A stretch of DNA of 13,268 nt from JAJYKN01 sp045403145. GTDB taxonomy: Bacteria; Nitrospirota; UBA9217. A model generated the notes under the pieces. It saw only the letters and a program-made list of their open reading frames with translations. It was not told where the DNA came from and did not search any database. Below, piece after piece: positions 1 to 6,756 of the stretch. The DNA is taken from assembly GCA_045403145.1 (NCBI GenBank), contig JAXIPA010000008.1:1-13268 (forward strand). Reading direction: 5' to 3'. Position 1 is the stretch's first letter, and each line of letters begins with the position of its first letter. A program made the position numbers and the translations under genes.

Positions 1-167
1 TTACTCCCTAGTATTGAGAGCACACTACATAAATCAGTTATGAATCATTTCATAATATAGGTTAATTGTGAGAGCAGAGTAGGGTCGGGTCCTTTGTTAT
101 GGGTATTGGTGCCTGCGGCGCGGGTCTTTCGTGAGAGAAAAGACCCCAAAGGGCGAGATCGGGGCGT
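1..167. other. Intergenic left edge, no gene supported
   Basis: I see no gene here. A plus-strand frame is open from the window edge to a TAG at 58-60, but it is too short to judge. An imperfect copy of the REP-like core (GGGTCGGGTC, 82-91) is present. GGGTCTTT (122-129) and AAAGACCC (139-146) form an 8-bp hairpin just downstream of the toxin stop codon. It lacks a T tract on the minus strand, so I do not call it a terminator. Confidence 0.5.
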
Positions 168-494
168 TTACTCCGCGGGATTGAAGAACCTCAGTCGTAT
201 GAGTTTTTTTGCCAGATTATAAATGTCCCCGCTGCTTCCTTCCTTTCTGATCCCAACCGCTACGACATAGACCATGATCTTATCGTTCACAACACGATAC
301 ACAATCCTGTACCGCTGCCCGGCGGCCCGCAGGCTCCGGTAGCCGGAAAGCTCGCCCACCAGCGGCTTGCCCTGCTTTTCCGGCTCTTCCGCAAGTTCAT
401 CGATCCGCTTGACCATCAGGTCGCGAACTCGGCGGTCGGAAACGGCCTTCAGCATTTTCAGGGCCGTCGGCGCGATGACGATCTTGTACTTCAT
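168..494 (-). CDS. RelE/ParE-family type II toxin
   Basis: Predicted toxin of a type II toxin-antitoxin pair, 108 aa. Proteins of the RelE/ParE fold either cleave mRNA on the ribosome or poison gyrase; the sequence does not say which. Family features are the N-terminal strand (MKYKIVIAP), the central helices (about 12-36), the LVGELSGYRSLR segment (45-56), the YRIVYRV strand (62-68) and IMVYVVAVGIRKE (73-85). The last 20 or so residues (NLAKKLIRLRFFNPAE) extend slightly beyond the usual compact fold. The ATG at 492-494 overlaps the antitoxin TGA stop (491-493) as ATGA, so translation is probably coupled to the antitoxin. The antitoxin-first order is typical of phd-doc, yefM-yoeB and relBE operons. 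The family call is firm, the subfamily is not. Confidence 0.88.
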   Translation of the reverse strand: MKYKIVIAPTALKMLKAVSDRRVRDLMVKRIDELAEEPEKQGKPLVGELSGYRSLRAAGQRYRIVYRVVNDKIMVYVVAVGIRKEGSSGDIYNLAKKLIRLRFFNPAE

Positions 495-769
495 ACCGCG
501 AGTTCCCGCTTGGCCTTTTCCCAGGAAACACCCTTACCCGTTGCGAGCTCTTCGATCCCCTTCTGCAAAGCGGCGGTCATGGCCTCGTCGCCGAGTATTT
601 CCAACGTCTCCATGATCGACTCATAGAGGTCCCAGGGCATGACCGCGAGGACCGGCTTGCCCCGCCGCGTGATGGCCACGGCGCTGTGCTTCTTCTCCAG
701 CAGCTCGGGCATGGCGGTCAATTCGCTCCGCGCCTCGCTCATGGAAAAGTTCTTTATCTCTTTCTGCAT
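491..769 (-). CDS. Phd/YefM-family antitoxin
   Basis: A 92-aa antitoxin that should bind and neutralise the RelE/ParE toxin encoded just downstream and repress its own promoter. The N-terminal part follows the Phd/YefM DNA-binding fold: MSEARSEL (10-17, compare the family's S.aR..l), then AVAITRRGKPVLAVMPWDLYESI (30-52), including the signature I.RRGKPVAV-type strand. The C-terminal 40 residues are acidic and helical and probably form the toxin-wrapping segment. I chose the ATG at 767-769 because AGGAG lies 8 nt upstream and because the longer open frame would run back through the promoter. Regulation is probably autoregulatory, through the hexamers at 782-811. Confidence 0.9.
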   Translation of the reverse strand: MQKEIKNFSMSEARSELTAMPELLEKKHSAVAITRRGKPVLAVMPWDLYESIMETLEILGDEAMTAALQKGIEELATGKGVSWEKAKRELAV

Positions 770-781
770 GACGATTTCTCC

Positions 782-820
782 TGTACGTGTAATTGTACAG
801 ATACGTGTGCAATATGTCAA
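782..820 (-). promoter_or_regulatory. Sigma-70 promoter and YefM-type operator
   Basis: Read on the minus strand: -35 TTGACA (815-820), a 17-bp spacer, -10 TACAAT (792-797), with transcription expected to start near 785. Three TGTACA-like hexamers overlap it: TGTACG (782-787), TGTACA (794-799) and TGTGCA (806-811). Their centres are exactly 12 bp apart. The E. coli YefM-YoeB operator is known to use TGTACA cores 12 bp apart, so this is probably the site of autoregulation. Confidence 0.85.
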
Positions 821-829
821 CCGGAAGGA

Positions 830-1137
830 CCGGCGTGTCCTTCGCGGCCGCAAATAGAAAAGGCCGGGGAGATTTTCATCCGGCCCGTGACCGCTCAAAC
901 GCTACGCAACGGGTGCAACAACGTCACCCTGTATCTTTCATGGTAATGGCGGGGAAGCCGTACGGAGAGACGCCTGTCTTCAACGGTCCGTACGTGGGCT
1001 GAGGTGTTTAAGCGGGTTGAGCGGCCCCAACCGGCGAGCTTTTTATTCACTGCCTCGGTTTTCTCCGGACATGACCGCTTTATTCAGCAGTAAAGACCGG
1101 CCCCTGTGGGTTCCTGCTTCCTTAACTGATATTTCAA
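830..1137. other. GC-rich intergenic region with a hairpin
   Basis: About 310 bp without a convincing gene. The main structure is a hairpin with arms GTACGGA (960-966) and TCCGTAC (987-993) around a 20-nt loop, extended outside by AGCC/GGCT. No T tract follows it on either strand. Base composition is high in GC, unlike the Argonaute operon immediately to the right. I recognise no protein or RNA family here. Confidence 0.4.
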
Positions 1138-1177
1138 GACCCGACCCCAAAGTTTCGCGACCCGACCCCAAAGTTTC
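1138..1177. repeat. REP-like tandem repeat, two 19-bp units
   Basis: GACCCGACCCCAAAGTTTC occurs at 1138-1156 and again at 1159-1177, identical and separated by 2 bp. The array begins 1 bp beyond the Argonaute stop codon (1179-1181). Short GACCCGACCCC-type intergenic repeats remind me of REP sequences associated with REP-associated tyrosine transposases. That comparison is from memory, and no such transposase is in the window. Confidence 0.85.
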
Positions 1178-1178
1178 C

Positions 1179-2651
1179 TTACATATAGTATCGATAATAA
1201 GGCTCATACTCGGCCCCGAGATACTTGAGAATATTCCCTACCTGTTGTGCGGCCCGAAGCGTAATGGGATCGTGGCCATCGAATTGAGTATTGTTCCAGT
1301 TCATTTTTGTTAACGCTAATATCTCTTGCGCAAGGAACAAGGGTGTTTCTGTTGTTTTATCACATCTAAAACCAAGTGGTGAAGGTACATATAGTCCGGG
1401 ATATGCTGAGAAAAAATCAATGCTCCCTTTTGTGTACAGCACATTCACATCGCCCCCCGGACTAAAAAGAGTCCCGCGTAAAGGCGGATAAAGCCCCGCA
1501 CGAAACAGCTTTGTAAAGGAGCGAGTCAAGCTGACATAATCAGCCTGCTCTGGCTCAATTGACAGTTCTTTCAAGGCATTTTCAAAACCTACAATTTCAG
1601 CTCCATTATGAATCGAACTTTTATGCACAACCACGCGCGCAGGATAATTCTTGTGCTCGCGTCTATATATTTCTAATGCATTCTTGAGTAAATTATAAGA
1701 ATCCTCGGATGACAGGTGAATTTGTTTATCGTCTTTCTCAATTCGAGCGGCACCGCCGCGCAAAATCATCCCCTCGCCTCTCTCATTAAAAACCTGAGCT
1801 GTACTTGTGAGAAGCTTTGAATCATCCAAAGTTTTATAAAAACTTAGGCCTATATAGCAAGTAGTCAATTGAGCTGCGTCCCGCGCTAATCGCCAAGGGG
1901 TGCCGCCAGCTTTGTAATAGAGCGCTGTATATAAATTCCAAGCACGTGTAGCCTCATCCTGTAGTTGACGCGTTTCACCTGTCGACTTTTTCGTCTTTAG
2001 CCTTTTGCGCTCATCATAAGTTCCGGGGCGGATTATTTGTGTTGGTTTTCTGAACCTCATAGCTTGTGCTTTTATATAATCATGCAGAATGAGTTTCGAT
2101 GGAATAGTTCTACCTGGTTGGGTCGCATCTGTCTCACCCTCTTCTTCCACGATTGGAGTACTCTCATTATCATCTTGATCAATGTACTCAACTAAGGTAA
2201 ATGGATAAGCGCATACAAATACATCGGCTGCGTTCTTTTCTGCCAAGTATTCAATTTCATTAAGGTATAATTGAGCTATTTCACGCAAGACCTCGTCTGT
2301 TTTCGGTTTTCGGCATAGATCGTCAAAATACCGCTGCGGTATAGGTCTCTGAAGTTGACTATCGAAGACAAAATCAGTAGATAGCGTCATTTCTTCACCA
2401 AACCCGGGAAATCGCGGGAAGAGGTTCGGCCGGTTGCTTTGCTTGGCCGCAATTCCTGTGCGGCATTTTTCCAACCACTTGACGATTCCTTCTATGGTTT
2501 CAGGTGTACCTGCAATGCCGAGCTTGATTTTCTTAGGACCCAACTGAGTGTCAAAATCAAGAGGACCGTAATTCATGAGACCAAATTTAATGTCTATATG
2601 TTTACCAGTCCCAAATTCCAATTCAGGTTCAGTAAGTATGTCAATCTTCAT
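1179..2651 (-). CDS. Short prokaryotic Argonaute (MID-PIWI), catalytically inactive
   Basis: A 490-aa protein, the right length for a short Argonaute with only MID and PIWI domains. It should bind a small nucleic-acid guide and recognise complementary target DNA, then switch on its partner nuclease. MID is roughly residues 100-230, with KPTQIIRPGTY at 202-212. PIWI follows, with KAGGTPWRLA (247-256), CYIGLSFYK (265-273), ARVVVHKSS (338-346), LYPPLRGT (387-394), YPGLYVPSPLGF (417-428) and LALTKMNWN (445-453). Slicing Argonautes carry catalytic Asp residues at the IGxD and xHxD positions; here these read IGLS and VHKS, so target cleavage is unlikely. The ORF starts inside the end of the nuclease-APAZ gene (11-nt overlap), as expected for a two-protein complex with coupled translation. 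The nuclease partner places it in the SPARDA group. Confidence 0.93.
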   Translation of the reverse strand: MKIDILTEPELEFGTGKHIDIKFGLMNYGPLDFDTQLGPKKIKLGIAGTPETIEGIVKWLEKCRTGIAAKQSNRPNLFPRFPGFGEEMTLSTDFVFDSQLQRPIPQRYFDDLCRKPKTDEVLREIAQLYLNEIEYLAEKNAADVFVCAYPFTLVEYIDQDDNESTPIVEEEGETDATQPGRTIPSKLILHDYIKAQAMRFRKPTQIIRPGTYDERKRLKTKKSTGETRQLQDEATRAWNLYTALYYKAGGTPWRLARDAAQLTTCYIGLSFYKTLDDSKLLTSTAQVFNERGEGMILRGGAARIEKDDKQIHLSSEDSYNLLKNALEIYRREHKNYPARVVVHKSSIHNGAEIVGFENALKELSIEPEQADYVSLTRSFTKLFRAGLYPPLRGTLFSPGGDVNVLYTKGSIDFFSAYPGLYVPSPLGFRCDKTTETPLFLAQEILALTKMNWNNTQFDGHDPITLRAAQQVGNILKYLGAEYEPYYRYYM

Positions 2652-4002
2652 AGAAACCCGTCAAAGCAAGTTGATTCTCGTCGGCTGTGATCAATTTTGC
2701 TTCTTCCCCTTCTTCAGCGTTGTACCAAATTTCATCGGGCAATCCGATGTTGCCATCTATTGACACAAGCTCGCCGAAATTAAGAAACTGATATTCATTC
2801 GAGAATAAACCCTTAGTAGACTTGCCAAGGATATCTGCCCACATAAGCAAGTGGCCAAGTACTGCCGGATTACGCTCCAATCTTTTTATGCCCGATAATC
2901 GTTCTGCGCCATAGTGGTCGTCCCTATAGCCGTCAAATGTAAAATGGTAAGTTGGCGTTATTTCCAAATACCATTCATTATTGAAGCGAAGAAAGCTGCC
3001 TTTGAACGCTGAATGACGGCAGTACGCACGCTGAGTTGCGTCCTTCTTCTTACCATATTGCTTGAACACCTCGCGACTTGTTTGGTTCTGAAGGCTGTGG
3101 TATTGAATCTTACGTGTCCTTAGCCTTTTTGTTGCTTTAAAATAATAGTATTTATGCTTATCGCTATTATCGAATCGTAGACCAAAGAGCTTTGTCTTTT
3201 CACGCAAACAACAATTAAGTAAACGAACAAAATCTCGTTTTCTATCATCGTCATCTGTTTCTGCCCATTCGCCCGAGGTAAAGCTTTCACAGGTACCTTG
3301 GTCACAAATATCTCTGAACGGTGGTTCATCAAGACTATGAAAAGAGATGAGGCGCTTGTTTGTGAGTATCCATTCCGAACCTGCTTTGATTTCTTTTGAT
3401 TTGAAATATGCCCAAACATCCTTTTTGTCCCTATATTCAGTATCGGCGACGTATATTAGTGGCGCAAAAGAAGCTACTTTAATCAGGTTTGAATAGAGCT
3501 TTTCGTGTTTAGGAAGAGGGGCAAAATAGATGCCGGAGTCCTTTGGTAATGCGAGTTGTTTTAGCTGATGGGCTGTGGATACATCAAAACGGTTGCGCTG
3601 TTTATCAAAAATAACTTTACGGCTTTTTTGTGCAGTAAGCTCGTTGAAGTATTCTTTAACGGAAATCCAATAGGCCTCATTGTTGTCTGGACGGCATATT
3701 ATGAGAATAACTGGCGCATTTCCACGAAGCCAATAATCGAGGTCTTTTTGATCGCAGGTATAGGCAAATGAATCATCCGTCTCGGCATGAAAAGACTTAG
3801 AAGTGGCTTTTGCCTGTACTCTTATAATAGTATTTGTAGCCTCACCTGTGGCCGGATCACATATCTCAATATCGCCGTCGACTCCTACGTCAAAGATTTG
3901 AAGTGGACGCCAGACATACTTCATCTGCAGAACAATCCGCTCAATCAGATTTGCCCCTAATTGGCCTAAAATACTCTGTGGTGACACTTTCTTTGCACTC
4001 AT
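2641..4002 (-). CDS. DREN (DUF4365-like) nuclease fused to APAZ domain
   Basis: A 453-aa effector of a short-Argonaute system. Residues 1 to about 130 form a PD-(D/E)XK nuclease of the DUF4365/Mrr-like type: GVDGDIEI (40-47) and RVQAKAT (61-67) supply the acidic residues and the (Q/E)xK motif, and NAPVILIICR (95-104) is the usual following strand. The rest, from about 160, matches the APAZ domain that replaces the N-PAZ half of Argonaute, most clearly RFNNEWYLEITPTYHFTFDG (339-358) and the helix-rich AVLGHLLMWADIL (380-392). In SPARDA systems this protein forms a heterodimer with the short Argonaute. After guide-dependent target recognition it degrades DNA and RNA nonspecifically, killing or arresting the infected cell. 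The ATG at 4000-4002 has no clear Shine-Dalgarno sequence. SIR2-APAZ and TIR-APAZ are excluded by the N-terminal domain. Confidence 0.92.
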   Translation of the reverse strand: MSAKKVSPQSILGQLGANLIERIVLQMKYVWRPLQIFDVGVDGDIEICDPATGEATNTIIRVQAKATSKSFHAETDDSFAYTCDQKDLDYWLRGNAPVILIICRPDNNEAYWISVKEYFNELTAQKSRKVIFDKQRNRFDVSTAHQLKQLALPKDSGIYFAPLPKHEKLYSNLIKVASFAPLIYVADTEYRDKKDVWAYFKSKEIKAGSEWILTNKRLISFHSLDEPPFRDICDQGTCESFTSGEWAETDDDDRKRDFVRLLNCCLREKTKLFGLRFDNSDKHKYYYFKATKRLRTRKIQYHSLQNQTSREVFKQYGKKKDATQRAYCRHSAFKGSFLRFNNEWYLEITPTYHFTFDGYRDDHYGAERLSGIKRLERNPAVLGHLLMWADILGKSTKGLFSNEYQFLNFGELVSIDGNIGLPDEIWYNAEEGEEAKLITADENQLALTGFYED

Positions 4003-4122
4003 ATCAATCGAGTCTGAACTCAGCCTTTTACGGTTTGCTGTAACCCTGTTTGAAAAGCTCTCTTACGTAGTCGAATCTTTGCCGCCAACAACCATTAAAA
4101 TAAAAAGCCGGCAGGCAATTTA

Positions 4123-4154
4123 TGGCCTATTGGGGTCGTGGCCTATTGGGGTCG
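4123..4154. repeat. Tandem 16-bp repeat, two units
   Basis: TGGCCTATTGGGGTCG at 4123-4138 is followed directly by an identical copy at 4139-4154. The reverse complement contains CGACCCCAA, the same core as the repeat at 1138-1177. Related repeats therefore lie on both sides of the Argonaute operon in opposite orientation. The second unit forms part of the left arm of the hairpin at 4147-4200. Confidence 0.85.
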
Positions 4155-4210
4155 CTTCTTTATCCTTGTCATATTTGTCAAGCTCAAAGAAGTGGCCCCA
4201 TTTTTATTTC
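4147..4210 (+). other. Long hairpin with T-rich tail (terminator-like or REP-like)
   Basis: Arms 4147-4161 and 4186-4200 pair over 15 positions when read as plus-strand RNA, with two G-U wobbles and no mismatch. Read as minus-strand RNA, the same two positions become mismatches. The loop is 24 nt and TTTTTATTTC follows (4201-4210). It could terminate plus-strand or antisense transcription, or be a REP-type single-strand hairpin. No plus-strand gene precedes it, so the role is open. Confidence 0.45.
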
Positions 4211-4262
4211 ATCTACGAAAGCGAGCCTAGAACAATGGCCCAAAGCCATACATATTTTCTCT

Positions 4263-5558
4263 TCATGACTCGAATCTTTTCATATAATATTTGTCTGACA
4301 ACAACCCCCACAGTTTATCATTAATTTCAGGTTTTAGCTGCCTATAAGGTTCTGGCATGTTGTGAGGAGACTCGAGTAACATTAAAGCTATTTTCTCTAT
4401 CAATGTATCTGATGTTATTGTCTTGTTGCATATGTAACCAGCCTTACGAATACTGCTTAGAAAGACGGCGGCTTCAAATATGTTAAGTTGTGAATCGTCA
4501 GGGGTTCCATCAAACAGATTGTCTGGAATAGTTATGTTTACCGATTCCATGCCCTTAAAGAATTTTACGCACTTATCTCCATAGAGATGGCTGAAGGGGT
4601 CTTCGTCCTCAATCGATTTGTTCAAACTCAAGAGGTAAGGGGCTTCAATGGGCACAATATTATTCTCTGACCATTCAAACAAAACAACATTGCTTTGATA
4701 ATGACGAGTACTCCTGAACTTCACACCACGCACACCTTTCAACCTTGCACAATCCGCTATATATCTTGGCACAAAATACTCGGGTTTCCAGCCCATGGAT
4801 CGCAGTGTCTCCTTTTCTAAAACGTGCGCATGAATAAGTCCGAAAGCCAACAAGTCCAGATCCGAGGACCGTTCCTGAGAGTCTTGCGAAAGATCTATAA
4901 TATTGTCAGCTTTAACAACGAACCTTTGAATCCACCCTACTCTTTCATCATCAGTGAGCGTTTCTTTAATAGCACCTTCTGCGCTCTCTGATAAATAAAA
5001 TACGCGCTGGCCGAAATGATTAAACCTGCCCTCCGATATTTCAACTGTATCCGGATTCGGAGGATACATTTCTGAGGTTTCCTTCAATTTACCGTTCTGT
5101 ATTCTTCTTGCTCGATACCACAATTTCCCTGTAATAGAGCATACTGGCAATAGTGTTATCTTGTTAAGGATTTCTTTGCCGAGCTTGTGCTGAGACCCAA
5201 GATATGGATACTTTTCTAGAAATGTGTAGAATTCATCAAATGTCGTATCATACCGCGCCTCCCATTCATCCCATTTGGCTTTTACTAGCCTTTCCTCGCG
5301 AGTTGGCAAGCCGATATCGTACTCCATACTCAAGTCTGTGCCACAGTTGGGACATACCAGAGAGTCCGCTACTTCCTCCCAGTACTCGTCTGGTATCTCC
5401 AAATAATGGCCCAGGAAATCACTCATTTCCATCTGCTCACCAAGAACCCACACCCATTCACCCGAATCCCTTGCTTGACAATTTAGGCAGTAGGCTATTT
5501 CAGCCTGAGCTTCGTCTATATAATCTTGCAGTTTATCGTCTCGTGTTTTTCTTGGCAT
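4263..5558 (-). CDS. RES-domain protein with N-terminal zinc ribbon
   Basis: About 431 aa. RES domains are ADP-ribosyl-transferase-like folds that consume NAD+ and act as toxins in RES-Xre systems. The domain spans about residues 145-296. It carries LWYRARR with the candidate catalytic Arg (146-152), EGRFNHFGQRVFYLSES (176-192), the following AIKE Glu (196-199), and FVPRYIADCARLKGVRGVKFRST (262-284) with the conserved Ser. It ends in NVVLF (290-294). Upstream, CLNC (24-27) and CPNC (69-72) form a likely zinc ribbon. About 130 residues of unrecognised helical C-terminus follow the RES core, making this much longer than stand-alone RES toxins (around 150-230 aa). No Xre antitoxin adjoins it. 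The start is uncertain: the ATG at 5556-5558 has GAGG 12 nt upstream; GTG (5565-5567) and TTG (5574-5576) are in-frame alternatives. Confidence 0.82.
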   Translation of the reverse strand: MPRKTRDDKLQDYIDEAQAEIAYCLNCQARDSGEWVWVLGEQMEMSDFLGHYLEIPDEYWEEVADSLVCPNCGTDLSMEYDIGLPTREERLVKAKWDEWEARYDTTFDEFYTFLEKYPYLGSQHKLGKEILNKITLLPVCSITGKLWYRARRIQNGKLKETSEMYPPNPDTVEISEGRFNHFGQRVFYLSESAEGAIKETLTDDERVGWIQRFVVKADNIIDLSQDSQERSSDLDLLAFGLIHAHVLEKETLRSMGWKPEYFVPRYIADCARLKGVRGVKFRSTRHYQSNVVLFEWSENNIVPIEAPYLLSLNKSIEDEDPFSHLYGDKCVKFFKGMESVNITIPDNLFDGTPDDSQLNIFEAAVFLSSIRKAGYICNKTITSDTLIEKIALMLLESPHNMPEPYRQLKPEINDKLWGLLSDKYYMKRFES

Positions 5559-5655
5559 TATAATCACGCACCTCAATCTTACATATCAAATATACAGTAA
5601 TCTTCACCGCGCAATTGACAAGCCCTTAAGATTCTATAGAACTCGACTCCTTCGT

Positions 5656-6741
5656 CTAATTCCTTCTCATCTTGGCAATCTGGTCAGCAACAAATGTCAA
5701 ATGATGAGATGTATCGACAGTTATCCACGTCGTGAGGCTACCGCTCTTCTCCTCATGAGATGCACATCTCTTTATGTATGTATCCCCCGGGCTAAATGTT
5801 GGCCCCAAAAAATCAGCCATCTTTGACAAGCTGCCAGCTAAATTATGATACTGCTTGAACTTGTCTGGATGAGTCCTAAGACTTTTCCCCTTTACGATTA
5901 GCCATTCTTTTTCCACCGTATACCTTATTTTTGCACTGGAACTCACTCGGCTAGAATCAAATTCAACAGTAATAGGATTAACGATACCGTAGTCACCAAA
6001 AAGGGGAATGCGTTTTATTGTTTTCGACATTACAGAGAACCACAGCTCTAACTCACATCTCTTTATGCGCTTGATAGAGTTCGGTTTGATACCCATTAGA
6101 CTTTGCGGGTAAGCAGATGCAGCCAGGGTGACGGTTTTCCAATTCTGAATATTTGGCAGCGAATTTAGTATTTCGGTTGCCTTTTCCACCGCACTGGGTA
6201 TCGCCGCAGACAGTAAAAATCTGAAATCGATCAATAGATGAAGGTCTTCCTCATTTGACTTGAGCGCAGACCTTAGTTGTGACAAGTCTTCATGCAATTC
6301 GTAGACATCATCCATATCATCGCCTAGAATTCGAATACACGCGCCTCTTTGGTCCCTGGCTATTATTTTGGCAATAGCTTCATTATATGGCTCATCACGA
6401 TCTAGCCCCGTAGTCGGTATGGCGAGTATTGACCGTGATCGCAGATAATCAAAGAGATACGAGACCGGCAAAATTCCCTCTTGAATGCGATCGGTAAGCT
6501 TGATATCAAACAAATCGACAAATATTGGTTCGTGAATACCCCAGCAATTAAGTATTCTTGAGACAATCTTTGCAAGATGAACATCTAGTGGTACTGGCTT
6601 CATCTTACCTTGTCTAGATGGATATGTCACATCTATGAAAGGCGTTAACTGAAGTCTCGTTTTTCTGGAAAGAGTTCGCAGCGCATCAAACTCGCCTTCT
6701 TTGCCTTTAAGTATAGGTATGTAATGTTTATGGTTAAACAT
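5656..6741 (-). CDS. Beta family protein (T4 beta-like, PF14350 type)
   Basis: A 361-aa protein recognised as the 'beta' family named after a T4-like phage protein, whose biochemical function I do not know. Typical features are the N-terminal HYIPILKGKEGEFDALRTL (6-24), LTPFIDVTYPSR (32-43), IFVDLFDIKL (about 73-82), a repeated alternation of strands and helices suggesting a barrel-like fold, and the C-terminal HHLTFVADQI (about 346-355). I see no signal peptide or membrane segment. The gene starts 15 bp after the HigA/ImmA stop codon, with only a weak ribosome site, so it is probably translated from the same mRNA. The RES gene follows about 97 bp further on. Sitting between a repressor-protease and a NAD+-toxin-family gene, it may be a sensor or inhibitor, but that is inference. 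Confidence 0.75.
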   Translation of the reverse strand: MFNHKHYIPILKGKEGEFDALRTLSRKTRLQLTPFIDVTYPSRQGKMKPVPLDVHLAKIVSRILNCWGIHEPIFVDLFDIKLTDRIQEGILPVSYLFDYLRSRSILAIPTTGLDRDEPYNEAIAKIIARDQRGACIRILGDDMDDVYELHEDLSQLRSALKSNEEDLHLLIDFRFLLSAAIPSAVEKATEILNSLPNIQNWKTVTLAASAYPQSLMGIKPNSIKRIKRCELELWFSVMSKTIKRIPLFGDYGIVNPITVEFDSSRVSSSAKIRYTVEKEWLIVKGKSLRTHPDKFKQYHNLAGSLSKMADFLGPTFSPGDTYIKRCASHEEKSGSLTTWITVDTSHHLTFVADQIAKMRRN

Positions 6742-6756
6742 TGCACCAGTAAACTC

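Larger units (their letters stand above)
4003..4262. other. Intergenic region between the RES gene and the SPARDA operon
   Basis: This 260-bp stretch should carry the promoter of the SPARDA operon if that is transcribed independently of the RES gene. A TTGACA is present on the minus strand (4176-4181), but no good -10 hexamer lies 16-18 bp downstream, so I call no promoter. Apart from the tandem repeat and hairpin listed separately, I see no further structure. Confidence 0.4.

Noticed and set aside
122..146. Hairpin after the RelE/ParE gene as a terminator
   Set aside because: The stem is only 8 bp and no T tract follows on the minus strand.
950..1000. Group II intron domain V
   Set aside because: The outer pairing is reminiscent of intron 3' regions, but the expected catalytic triad and bulge pattern is absent, and there is no reverse-transcriptase gene nearby.
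1138..1177. CRISPR array
   Set aside because: Only two units with a 2-bp gap, no spacers and no cas genes. These are short tandem repeats.
4176..4181. SPARDA promoter based on a TTGACA
   Set aside because: No acceptable -10 hexamer at 16-18 bp, and it falls in the loop of the hairpin at 4147-4200.
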